The notes below the pieces were generated by a model that made no database searches, was not told the origin of the DNA, and saw only the letters and a list, made by a program, of their open reading frames with translations. Both the position numbers and the translations under genes were made by a program. Positions 15,413-23,591 of a DNA stretch of 47,912 bases are shown here, one piece after another (positions within the stretch are counted from its first letter, which is position 1; each line of letters begins with the position of its first letter). Where the stretch lies: assembly GCA_947631865.1 (NCBI GenBank), contig CANRNF010000014.1, forward strand, positions 1-47,912, in the 5' to 3' direction. The DNA is from an uncultured Oscillospiraceae bacterium. Lineage in GTDB: Bacteria; Bacillota; Clostridia; Oscillospirales; Oscillospiraceae.

Positions 15413-18400
15413 ATGACAAAACGTATGCTCAGCCTGCTTCTGGCGCTGGTCATGACTCTGTCTCTGTGCGTCCCGGCCCTTGCGGCTGACGAGTTCGAAG
15501 CAGAGACCGTGACCGAAGTTGAGGAGCAGGCACCCGAGGCCCCTGTAGAGCCCGAGGCTCCCGAGGCCGAGGTCGTTGAGGAGCCCGTAGCCGAGGAGAC
15601 CGTGGAGGCCCCCGAGGTGGCGGCTGTCATCGAGGAGCCCGCGGACGCTCCCATGCCCGCGGTCACCGGCGTTGACGACACCGCTGTCGCCGCTCTGCAG
15701 GCTGCCATCGAGGCTGCCACTGCGAAGAAGGCTGCGGCTACGAACAACGAGCTGCACGACGCTGGCAAGGAAGGCGCTAAGGACTTCCTGGGCACTCTCG
15801 AAGACGCCGAGGACGCCATGGACGACATCGTGTCCGGCAACGTGGCCGCCAACTGGAACACCGCTCTGGTCAACGAACTGGCCAAGACGCTGGAGGCTCT
15901 GACCAAGGCCCTGACCGACGTGGCCCTGCCCAGCCAGGAGTTGTGGTTCTCCGGTACGAACCCCATCGTTAGCGAGCTGGGCCTGACGGCAAAGCTTTCC
16001 AATGAGACAGGTATCAATCCCGGCTATTATGTTGGCGGCGGTAGTGGAAAAAATGATAGTTGGGGTTACCCCACGGTGGATACGGACGTCAATCTGGCCA
16101 AGAAGAACGTGACCACCGACAAGGAATGGACCCGGGCTTACAGCGCCGACTATCTGACCAAGCTGCAGGCGGTCATCACCGACGCTCTGGATCTGGTTGA
16201 GGCCTTCGCCAGCGACAACGTGGTCGTGACCTACAAGCAGGCCCAGGACGTGATCGACCGGATCGTGGCCGTGACCCGTGGCAACGGTGGCTTCAGCAGC
16301 ACGACGGATAAGGCCAACCTGAAGACCAGCACGGCCTATGCCAATGCGAAGAAGATCACCACTGTCGCCGAGGGCTATGATGCTTTGCAGGCCGCTTACA
16401 CCAAGGCTGAGAACGCTGTCAAGGCCTATAATGCGGATAAGTCCGCGTATTTCCAGACTCCTGCCAATAAGCTTATCACGAATAATTGGACGGTTGCACG
16501 TGATGGCGGCCGCAATTTGTATGGGCTTAATGCTCCCTCCAGCGTCGTTGCGGACAAGGAGCTGTGGCTTGCCAATACCATGAAGGCTTATAATGGAGCT
16601 ACTGACGCGAAGGGCTTTGTGGATGTGAACGGCGTGGGCATGGTCTATGCGGATTATGCTCAGAAGCTGGTCATCAACCGCCGTGTCTATGACCTGGAGG
16701 AGTTCGCGAAGGCTCTGGACGGCCTGAAGATCAAGAATACCGCCAAGTTCACCACGCCTGTCCTTCCGGCGTACGCTGTGGACAACAATACGATCAATAA
16801 CCGGCGTGTCGTAAATTCTATCACGCTGAACGTTGAAAAAAAGGCCTATGACGGTGTTCAGAAGGACGAGGCTAACACTAAAGGCGAGAAGTTCTATGTC
16901 TACGGCTACACCGTGCAGGAACTGAACGGCAACGTCGTGGCCCGTAGATTCGCAGCCACCACTCCTCGTACTTTTGATAAGGCTTACCTGAGCGCGGATT
17001 ACACCAATGTGTCGGCACAGATCTTTGACGAGAGCGCTTGGGATAGCGATACTATCACGATCTATCCCATCAAGGCCGATGACGGCACTGTAAAGATTAG
17101 TGGCGAGCATTTCAAGGGCGGCGAGACTATCGTCGTGAGCATCTATAAGGCTGTCTTTGGTGAAGTGACCACCGGCCACCAGAACTACGACATCGACCCG
17201 GTGCCTGTGGATACCTACACCATCAAGCTGGACCAGGACCTGTACACCGGCCCCAAGATGATCTCCGGCAAGAGCACGGATGCTGTTGCCAGCCAGAAGA
17301 CGGTGCCCAGCTATGTGCCCGGCACTGGTATTGCCGCTACTGGCAGCGAGGACAGCTTCTTTGTTGCTCTGGACCGCGCGCCCTCCATTGCCGCGCCTGC
17401 TAATGCGGAGCATATCCAGATCCAGGTGAACGACGTGACTGACGGCGGCACCTACAACGCCAACTATGTGCTCGAAAGCCATAGTATGGGTGGTACTGGC
17501 TATACGGCCGGCCACGCAATCAGGGTCAGCACTACCGCTTCTGTGCCCATCGCCGCTGGCGACATCTCCATTGCCTACGTTAGCGACGAGTGCGAGACGA
17601 CGGGTCATGTTGCTAGCGCGACGAGCCACACCTATTTCCTGCGCGGCGCCGTGACGGTCACTGTGCCCTCCATCAAGACGATCGGCAGCGAGAAGTATCG
17701 CACCGGTTATTATGAGTTCGAGGACATCGTGGCGAAGGCCAAGACCATGCTGGATGGAAATTATGTTGCCAAGCCCGAGACGAAGATGACCACTGCCCAG
17801 GCCAAGGAGATCCTGAAGGTCAACTACGATAAGGCTAAGGCGTTTGTGGACGCCGCCGCTACCTACGGCAACTGCCTGTACTATCGTACCCTGATGGATA
17901 CCCTGCAGAAGAACCTCAAGACCAACATGGACAACCTGCGCAAGGGCATCGACAAGACCGAGCTTGAGGCCGCCATCGCCAAGGCGAAGGCCCTGACCGA
18001 GGCCGATTATACCGCTGAGACCTGGGCCGCCGTGAAGACCGCCCTTGCCGCCGCCGAGGCTGTTGACGCCGATACGACCCTGAGCGCCGACGTCGAGGCC
18101 GACGAGAAGGAGGTCAAGGACGCTACCGACACCCTGAACAACGCTATGACCGCGCTGGTGAAGAAGGGTTCCGACCTGGTCGATCTGGAGGCTGCTATCG
18201 CCGACGCCGAGAAGCTGGTCGCTTCCAAGGCTGACTACACCACCGAGACCTGGACCGCCTTCGAGACCGCTCTGTCTGCCGCGAAGACCGTTGCCGCCGA
18301 CAAGAAGGCCACCGCCGCCGACATCGAGAAGGCTCTGACCGATCTGAAGGCCGCGCAGACCGCGCTGAAGAAGACCGAGCTGGCCGAGGCGAAGGAAGCT

Positions 18401-18982
18401 CTGGCTGACGCTGAGGAGAAGGCCGAGGCTCTGACCGAAGCCAACTACACCGCCGAGAGTTGGGCCGAGCTGAAGAAGGCTCTGGACAACGCCGAGAAGC
18501 TGGCCGACACCGCCACTGCGGCTGAGATCGAAGCCGCCGCGAAGGCCATCGAGGACGCCATCAAGGGTCTGGTCGAGAAGACCACCACGCCCGAGAAGCC
18601 CGAGATCCCCGCGGCTCCCGCTTCCGGCACCGGCTGGGTCCACGCGAAGGACGGCACCTGGTACTACTACAAGGACAAGGCCCTGCAGAAGAGCAAGTGG
18701 ATCTATGGCAAGGGTGGCCTGTGGTACTACGTTGGTCCCGACGGCGATATGTGGACCGGCTTCCGCAAGATCGGCAACGCTTGGTTCATGCTGCAGACCT
18801 CCGATAAGGGCGGCGTGCAGGGCAAGCTGCTGAGCGGCTGGATCTCTGATCCCGCTGTCCCCGGCACCGACGCCTACGCCCGTACCGACCGCAACAGCGG
18901 CCACTTCGGTGAGATCACCTGGACGGCGGCCAATGGCGACTTCGTCAACGGCCACTTCACCAAGGGCGATCCCGCTGCCTGA
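15413..18982 (+). CDS. Large secreted surface protein with FIVAR and cell-wall-binding repeats, phase-variable
   Basis: A 1189-residue exported protein. The signal peptide is residues 1-25 (MTKRMLSLLLALVM, cleavage after ALA). Next come an acidic Glu/Pro/Val-rich stretch (about 26-85), helical segments (85-250), a long region of unrecognised domains (about 250-845), three FIVAR-type helical repeats (about 847-920, 923-986, 988-1048; each with YTAETW or YTAESW), a short proline hinge, and C-terminal choline-binding-like repeats (GTGWVHAKDGTWYYYKDKAL, about 1071-1125) that probably hold it on the cell wall. FIVAR repeats occur in adhesins and surface enzymes. The ATG has TAGGAGG 10 bp upstream. 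No fixed promoter faces it; expression seems to depend on inversion of 15079-15365. Ligand unknown. Confidence 0.87.
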   Translation: MTKRMLSLLLALVMTLSLCVPALAADEFEAETVTEVEEQAPEAPVEPEAPEAEVVEEPVAEETVEAPEVAAVIEEPADAPMPAVTGVDDTAVAALQAAIEAATAKKAAATNNELHDAGKEGAKDFLGTLEDAEDAMDDIVSGNVAANWNTALVNELAKTLEALTKALTDVALPSQELWFSGTNPIVSELGLTAKLSNETGINPGYYVGGGSGKNDSWGYPTVDTDVNLAKKNVTTDKEWTRAYSADYLTKLQAVITDALDLVEAFASDNVVVTYKQAQDVIDRIVAVTRGNGGFSSTTDKANLKTSTAYANAKKITTVAEGYDALQAAYTKAENAVKAYNADKSAYFQTPANKLITNNWTVARDGGRNLYGLNAPSSVVADKELWLANTMKAYNGATDAKGFVDVNGVGMVYADYAQKLVINRRVYDLEEFAKALDGLKIKNTAKFTTPVLPAYAVDNNTINNRRVVNSITLNVEKKAYDGVQKDEANTKGEKFYVYGYTVQELNGNVVARRFAATTPRTFDKAYLSADYTNVSAQIFDESAWDSDTITIYPIKADDGTVKISGEHFKGGETIVVSIYKAVFGEVTTGHQNYDIDPVPVDTYTIKLDQDLYTGPKMISGKSTDAVASQKTVPSYVPGTGIAATGSEDSFFVALDRAPSIAAPANAEHIQIQVNDVTDGGTYNANYVLESHSMGGTGYTAGHAIRVSTTASVPIAAGDISIAYVSDECETTGHVASATSHTYFLRGAVTVTVPSIKTIGSEKYRTGYYEFEDIVAKAKTMLDGNYVAKPETKMTTAQAKEILKVNYDKAKAFVDAAATYGNCLYYRTLMDTLQKNLKTNMDNLRKGIDKTELEAAIAKAKALTEADYTAETWAAVKTALAAAEAVDADTTLSADVEADEKEVKDATDTLNNAMTALVKKGSDLVDLEAAIADAEKLVASKADYTTETWTAFETALSAAKTVAADKKATAADIEKALTDLKAAQTALKKTELAEAKEALADAEEKAEALTEANYTAESWAELKKALDNAEKLADTATAAEIEAAAKAIEDAIKGLVEKTTTPEKPEIPAAPASGTGWVHAKDGTWYYYKDKALQKSKWIYGKGGLWYYVGPDGDMWTGFRKIGNAWFMLQTSDKGGVQGKLLSGWISDPAVPGTDAYARTDRNSGHFGEITWTAANGDFVNGHFTKGDPAA
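17953..18585 (+). repeat. Three FIVAR-type coding repeats
   Basis: Three in-frame units of about 65-75 codons (17953-18180, 18181-18375, 18376-18585) encode similar helical modules, each with the pattern ELEAAIAKAKAL...YTAETW...ALAAAEAV. They spell a stalk in the surface protein, and the repetition could allow copy-number change by recombination. Confidence 0.7.
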
Positions 18983-19021
18983 GGCAAGAGCGAACACAGC
19001 AAAAACCTAGCAAAACCCAAC

Positions 19022-19052
19022 AGGGGGGCAGGGCATTTGCCCTGCCCCCTTT
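19022..19052 (+). terminator. Terminator after the surface-protein gene
   Basis: GGGGGCAGGGCA, short loop, TGCCCTGCCCCC followed by TTTGC. It is a very stable hairpin 40 bp after the stop codon and 22 bp before the next gene; the T-run is short, so some read-through into the recombinase-like gene is possible. Confidence 0.65.
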
Positions 19053-19073
19053 GCAAAAAGGTGGTGTAGTCAC

Positions 19074-19922
19074 GTGGATACCGTGGAAATCAGACCGGCC
19101 GGGAGGCTGGGACAACATGATACAGGCGTCTCCATGACGGCGGGGGACATAGAGGGCTTCCTGGGAAGCCTGCTGGTGAAGGGCCGGGCCCCGGAGACCG
19201 TGGAGCGGTATCACCGCGGCCTGGAGCGCTTGGCGGAAGTCCTGCCCGAGGACGGCATGATCCGGCGTGACACGCTGGAACAGTGCCGGGAGGCGCTGCT
19301 CAATAACGGCTGCGCGCCGAGGACGGCGAACCTCTATATCTCCGTGGCCAACACCTACGTGGCCTATATGGGTCACCGGGAATACCAGTTCCGGGACACC
19401 CTCCGTGCGGAGGAGAAGCCCCAGCCGGAGATGAGCCGGGGCGAGTACCGGCATCTCCTGCAGGTGGCGAAGCTGCTGGGGCGGGAGAAGGTCTATCTGC
19501 TGGTGAAGGTGTTTGCCGGGGCGGACCTGCCGGTGCAGGAGCTGGAGAAGGTGACGGTGGAGGCCGCGAAGGCTGGGTATGTCACCATAGGCGAGGGGAG
19601 AAACAAGAGAAACATCCATCTGCCCCGGTGCCTGTGCGAGGAGCTCTTAGCCTACGCGGACCGGAATGGGCTCTACACCGGCCCCCTGTTCCTCACGAAA
19701 GAGGGCACGCCCATGGATAGGACCTACGTGACCAGCTCTATCCGGGACCTGTGCGTCCTGGCCCAGGTGCCCGTGGAGAAGGGCAACCCCCGGTGCCTGC
19801 GGCGGCTGTACCTGGCCGGGCGCAAGGCCATAGAGGACAATTTGGCCCTGCTGGTGGAGCAGGCCCTGGAACGGCAATTGGAAGAGGAACAGCTCACCGT
19901 TGGATGGAGCGCTGCCATATGA
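19074..19922 (+). CDS. Degenerate tyrosine-recombinase-like protein lacking catalytic residues
   Basis: A 282-residue protein that aligns by eye with the recombinase at 14234 along its whole length: SAM-like domain (APETVERYHRGLERL), the NLYISVANTYVAYMGHREYQ segment against its NTYLDFCGYREW counterpart, and the catalytic fold (GPLFLTKEGTPMDRTYVTSS against GPVFLSKTGRPLDRSNIW). Catalytic positions are lost: R137 becomes P153, the H-x-x-R box becomes R240-C-L-R243, LGHSS is absent and the TRIYT nucleophile is replaced (LTVGW). It should therefore bind DNA or a partner recombinase without cutting. The frame is intact with good codon use, which argues for a retained role, perhaps controlling inversion direction. 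The start is GTG; an internal ATG at residue 21 is an alternative. Confidence 0.75.
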   Translation: MDTVEIRPAGRLGQHDTGVSMTAGDIEGFLGSLLVKGRAPETVERYHRGLERLAEVLPEDGMIRRDTLEQCREALLNNGCAPRTANLYISVANTYVAYMGHREYQFRDTLRAEEKPQPEMSRGEYRHLLQVAKLLGREKVYLLVKVFAGADLPVQELEKVTVEAAKAGYVTIGEGRNKRNIHLPRCLCEELLAYADRNGLYTGPLFLTKEGTPMDRTYVTSSIRDLCVLAQVPVEKGNPRCLRRLYLAGRKAIEDNLALLVEQALERQLEEEQLTVGWSAAI

Positions 19923-19943
19923 GCAGCGCTCCATTATAATATA

Positions 19944-19963
19944 GGGCGCGCGGAAGCGCGCCC
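19944..19963 (+). terminator. Terminator after the recombinase-like gene
   Basis: GGGCGCGC, loop GGAA, GCGCGCCC, then TTCGTTATT. It separates the phase-variation cassette from the mannan locus, whose first promoter starts 8 bp later. Confidence 0.7.
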
Positions 19964-19970
19964 TTCGTTA

Positions 19971-20000
19971 TTGACAAAGTGGCGGGCGGGGAATTATAGT
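19971..20000 (+). promoter_or_regulatory. Sigma-A promoter of the GH5-GH36 unit
   Basis: TTGACA (19971-19976), 18 bp, TATAGT (19995-20000). A second TTGACA at 20005-20010 with a similar following sequence makes a 34-bp-spaced near repeat (GACAAAGTGG and GACAAGTTGG) that could serve a regulator. The GH5 start is 34 bp past the -10 box. Confidence 0.65.
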
Positions 20001-20033
20001 GGATTTGACAAGTTGGATCGGGAGGAAAACGGG

Positions 20034-21164
20034 ATGAAGACGTGCGCGGCGAAGCGAATACTGTGCGGGCTGCTGGCGGTGCTGACGGCGGCGGTCATGG
20101 GACCGGCGGCGTGGGCGGACAGCCCAGTACCGGAAACGGGGAAGGAGCTGACGGAACAGATGGAGATCGGCTGGAACCTGGGCAACACCTTTGACGCCCC
20201 CGGCGAGACGGCCTGGGGCAACCCCGTCACCACGGCTGAGCTGTTCGACACGGTGAGGGAGCTGGGCTTCCACACCGTGCGCATCCCCGTGTCCTGGAGC
20301 GGCCACACCTCCACCGCGCCGGAGTATACCATCGACGAGGCCTGGATGGACCGGGTGGAGACGGTGGTGGACCAGGCGCTGGAGGCGGGGCTTTTCGTGA
20401 TCATAAACGCTCACCACGACAACGGCCTCTATAACCCCGCGCCGGCCAACGCCCAGCGGGCGAAAGAATATCTGGCCGCCATATGGGGCCAGATCGCGGC
20501 CAGGTTCGCGGACACGGACCACCGGCTCATCTTCCAGACCATGAACGAGCCACGGGTGGAGGGCACCAGCTACGAGTGGAACGTGGACGCCCATAACGAG
20601 GATTGCATGGCGGCGGTAGACGTGGTGAACGAGCTCAATCAGGTCGCCCTGGACGCCATCCGGGCCGGGGGCGGCTATAACGCGGACCGGTTCGTGCTGG
20701 TCTGCCCCTACGCCGGGTCCCCCGGCGGGGCGCTTTTGAGCCGCTTCCGGCTGCCGGAGGACAGCGCGGAGGGACGGCTGCTGCTGTCCATCCACGCCTA
20801 CACGCCCTACGACCTGTGCCTGGATACCCGGTCCCCGGCGGACACATTCAACAAAAACGGCCAGAGCCAGATCGAAAAAATGCTGAAGAGCCTGGATCAT
20901 ATGTACGTGCAAAAGGGCGTGCCGGTGGTGATCGACGAGATGGGCTGCATCGACAAGGACGACGGGGAGGCCCGGTATGACTGGGCCCGGTACTATGTGT
21001 CCGCCGCGGCGGGCTACGGCATGCCCTGCATCTGGTGGGACAACGGCGCTGTCCACACGAATGGGGAGAATTTCGGCCTCATCGACAGGCGGGCGCTGGC
21101 GGTATACGAGGAGAGCGAGAGCGTCTATCAGGGCCTGATGGACGGCCTGAGCGGCGAGGAGTGA
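20034..21164 (+). CDS. Secreted glycoside hydrolase family 5 (endoglucanase/mannanase type)
   Basis: A 376-residue exported GH5 enzyme that cuts internal beta-1,4 linkages of a plant polysaccharide. The signal peptide is residues 1-28 (cleavage after AWA). The opening IGWNLGNTFDAPGETAWGNP and the FHTVRIPVSW strand are typical of GH5_4-like endoglucanases; the acid/base is E172 in MNEPR and the nucleophile E302 in VVIDEMG. H128/H127 (NAHHD) and H254/Y256 (IHAYTPYD) are usual active-site partners. No binding module or anchor is present. Substrate could be glucomannan, xyloglucan or mixed-linkage glucan; the mannan context favours glucomannan. The ATG at 20034 has GGGAGG upstream. GH36 follows after 5 bp, so the two form one transcription unit. 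Confidence 0.88.
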   Translation: MKTCAAKRILCGLLAVLTAAVMGPAAWADSPVPETGKELTEQMEIGWNLGNTFDAPGETAWGNPVTTAELFDTVRELGFHTVRIPVSWSGHTSTAPEYTIDEAWMDRVETVVDQALEAGLFVIINAHHDNGLYNPAPANAQRAKEYLAAIWGQIAARFADTDHRLIFQTMNEPRVEGTSYEWNVDAHNEDCMAAVDVVNELNQVALDAIRAGGGYNADRFVLVCPYAGSPGGALLSRFRLPEDSAEGRLLLSIHAYTPYDLCLDTRSPADTFNKNGQSQIEKMLKSLDHMYVQKGVPVVIDEMGCIDKDDGEARYDWARYYVSAAAGYGMPCIWWDNGAVHTNGENFGLIDRRALAVYEESESVYQGLMDGLSGEE

Positions 21165-21169
21165 ACAGG

Positions 21170-23368
21170 ATGGGCATCATCTACGACGAAAAACAGAGGG
21201 TCTTCAAGCTGGACACCCCCCATACCAGCTATATCATGGGGGTGGAGGACGAATTCGGCTACCTTCTGCACGGTTACTACGGCCCCCGCCTTCATAGCGC
21301 GGACGCGGCCTACCTCACCCGGACGGCGGAGCCGCCCTATACGCCGGAGCGGAACGCCCGGGACAAGCTGAGCTTTCTGGACAGCGCGCCCTTCGAGTAC
21401 CCCACCGGTGGCGTGGGGGATTTTCGGGAGCACTGCCTGGAACTGCGCACCCCCGCGGGCCATTGCGCCGTGGAGGCGGGCTACCGCCGCCACAGCATTC
21501 AAAAGGGCAAAAAGCCCCTGCCGGGCCTGCCCGCCACATTCGGCGGGGAGGGGGACTGCACGGCCCTCACGGTGGTGCTGGCGGACGACGTGCTGGGGCT
21601 GGAGATAGAGCTGGAGTACACGGTGTTCGAGGACCTGGACGCCATCACCCGGAGCGTGAAGGTGCGCAACCTGGGGACCAAAGAACCGGTCATCTACCTT
21701 ACGAAGGTGCTGTCTGCGTGCCTGGACATGGACTGCCGGGGGCTCGATATGCTCACGCTCCACGGCTCCTGGGCCCGGGAGCGGATCATCCAGCGGCGGC
21801 CCCTGGGCAAGGGGCGGCAGGGGGTCTTCTCCCAGCGGGGGGAGACCAGCCACCAGGAGCACCCCTTCCTGGCGCTCATGAGTCCCGATACCACCCAGAC
21901 CGGGGGCGAGGTCTACGCCATGCACCTGGTGTGGTCCGGCAACTTCGAGGCCCAGGCCGGGGTGGACCAGTTCGACCAGGTCCGGGCGGTGATGGGCCTG
22001 GGTGACTACGCCTTCTGCTGGAAGCTGGCCGCCGGGGAGACCTTCCAGGCCCCCGAGGTGGTGATGGTCTACTCCCGGGAGGGCCTGGGGGCCATGACCC
22101 GCACCTTCCACGATCTCTATCGGGACCATCTCATCCGGGGCCCCTGGCGGGACAAAAAGCGGCCCATCCTCCTGAACAGCTGGGAGGGGGCCTACTTCGA
22201 CTTCGACACCGACCGGCTCCTGGACATGGCCCGGGCCGGGGCGGAACTGGGCATGGAGATGCTGGTGGTGGACGACGGCTGGTTCGGAGACCGGTTCGAC
22301 GACAACCGGGCCCTGGGGGACTGGTTCGTCAACGAGAAAAAGCTGCCCGGCGGCCTGAAGCGGCTGGCGGATGAGCTGAACGCCATGGGCATGAAGCTGG
22401 GCCTGTGGATGGAGCCGGAGATGGTGTCCCCGGACTCCGACCTGTACCGGGCCCACCCGGACTGGGCCATCCAGGTCCCAGGCCGCACGGCGGGCCTCGC
22501 CCGGAACCAGTACGTGCTGGACCTGACCCGCCGGGAGGTGCTGGAATACGTGTGGGGCCGTATCGAGGCCATATTGACCAGCGCCAACATCGAGTACGTG
22601 AAGTGGGACATGAACCGGCAGCTGGCCGATATGGGCAGCTTCGGCCTGGACAGCGACCGGCAGGGGGAGCTCTATTACCGCTACGTGCTGGCGGTGTACG
22701 AGCTGCAGGAGCGGCTGTGTAAAAAGTTCCCCTATATCCTGCTGGAGAACTGCTCCGGCGGCGGGGCCCGGTACGACCCGGGCATGCTCTACTACAGCCC
22801 CCAGATCTGGTGCTCCGACGACACGGACGCCATCGAGCGGCTGGCCATCCAGGAGGGCACCGCCCTCATCTACCCCCTGAGCACCATGGGCGCCCACGTG
22901 TCCGCCTGCCCTAACCACACCGTGGGCCGGACCACCCCCTTCGAGACCCGGGGCCACGTGGCCCTGGCGGGCACCTTCGGCTACGAGCTGGATACCACTG
23001 CCCTTTCGGAGGAGGAGCGGGCCCTCATCCCCGGACAGGCGGCGCTGTACCACCGGTTCAATGACCTCATCCGGCGGGGGGACTACTACCGGCTGGCATC
23101 CTGGCGGGAAAACCACGCCTACGACTGCTGGCAGGTGGTGAGCAAGGACAAGACCGCCGCCCTGGTGACGTATGTGCAGGTGCTGGCCGGGGCCAACCGC
23201 CACTCACGGCGGGTGTGCCTGCAGGGCCTGGACGGGGCCGCCCGGTACCGGGTGGAGGGCACGGATCGGGTCTTCGGCGGGGACACGCTGATGTACGGCG
23301 GCCTGCTCATGGAGCCCATGGCGGGGGACTATCGGTCCAAAGTAATCGTTTTGCTAATGGAAAAATAA
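21170..23368 (+). CDS. GH36 alpha-galactosidase
   Basis: A 732-residue cytoplasmic alpha-galactosidase that removes alpha-1,6-galactose from imported galactomanno-oligosaccharides or raffinose-type sugars. The N-terminal beta-supersandwich is followed by the TIM barrel with WEGAYFDF (from W338), the VVDDGWFG loop, nucleophile D480 in KWDMNR and acid/base D550 in WCSDDTDA. The CSGGGARYDPGM loop fits the tetrameric bacterial group, in which the catalytic pair lies at about 478/548. There is no signal peptide. The ATG at 21170 was chosen because GGAGTGAACAGG precedes it and the frame upstream overlaps GH5. Length is typical for the family (about 730). It ends the first transcription unit. Confidence 0.95.
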   Translation: MGIIYDEKQRVFKLDTPHTSYIMGVEDEFGYLLHGYYGPRLHSADAAYLTRTAEPPYTPERNARDKLSFLDSAPFEYPTGGVGDFREHCLELRTPAGHCAVEAGYRRHSIQKGKKPLPGLPATFGGEGDCTALTVVLADDVLGLEIELEYTVFEDLDAITRSVKVRNLGTKEPVIYLTKVLSACLDMDCRGLDMLTLHGSWARERIIQRRPLGKGRQGVFSQRGETSHQEHPFLALMSPDTTQTGGEVYAMHLVWSGNFEAQAGVDQFDQVRAVMGLGDYAFCWKLAAGETFQAPEVVMVYSREGLGAMTRTFHDLYRDHLIRGPWRDKKRPILLNSWEGAYFDFDTDRLLDMARAGAELGMEMLVVDDGWFGDRFDDNRALGDWFVNEKKLPGGLKRLADELNAMGMKLGLWMEPEMVSPDSDLYRAHPDWAIQVPGRTAGLARNQYVLDLTRREVLEYVWGRIEAILTSANIEYVKWDMNRQLADMGSFGLDSDRQGELYYRYVLAVYELQERLCKKFPYILLENCSGGGARYDPGMLYYSPQIWCSDDTDAIERLAIQEGTALIYPLSTMGAHVSACPNHTVGRTTPFETRGHVALAGTFGYELDTTALSEEERALIPGQAALYHRFNDLIRRGDYYRLASWRENHAYDCWQVVSKDKTAALVTYVQVLAGANRHSRRVCLQGLDGAARYRVEGTDRVFGGDTLMYGGLLMEPMAGDYRSKVIVLLMEK

Positions 23369-23513
23369 TTTAAGCCAATATTTAGCTTACTATTACCTAA
23401 TCCAAAATTTGGTAACTGTCAAACTGCTAAAAAGGGGGGGCATAATTTTATTAATTTAGGCATATTTACAAAAAGTTCATTAGGGTGTTAAATTATAATG
23501 ATAAGATTATGAT

Positions 23514-23541
23514 TTGACATCCTTTTCTTTTTAGCTAAATC
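23514..23541 (+). promoter_or_regulatory. Candidate promoter of the GH26-transporter operon
   Basis: TTGACA (23514-23519), 16 bp, TAAATC (23536-23541); the -35 is consensus, the -10 weak. It lies in the 223-bp AT-rich gap after GH36, which also has a TATAAT at 23494-23499 without a good -35, and a CCAAAATTTGG near-palindrome at 23402-23412. A weak -10 suits a regulated promoter. Confidence 0.4.
23530..23539. promoter_or_regulatory. Candidate LacI-family operator, half-site TTTAGCTAA
   Basis: TTTAGCTAAA is a perfect 10-bp palindrome over the candidate -10 region. TTTAGCTAA recurs in the operator candidate at 46854-46876 before the LacI operon, and GTAAGCTAAAT occurs there and, inverted, at about 23386-23396. 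Shared words suggest one regulator; this is inference. Confidence 0.4.
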
Positions 23542-23591
23542 AGACTAAATAAACCTAATCGGCCAGCGGCCTGGCGCAGGGGAGAGAGAAC

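Noticed and set aside
15395-18997. A 1200-codon open frame antisense to the surface-protein gene
   Set aside because: It arises from the codon bias of the plus-strand gene (few TTA/CTA/TCA codons); it has no ribosome site and reads as low-complexity G/L/V/D. The plus frame has a signal peptide and known repeats.
21128-23203. Long minus-strand open frame across the GH36 gene
   Set aside because: Mirror of a GC-rich coding sequence; the plus strand encodes a full GH36 with catalytic motifs.
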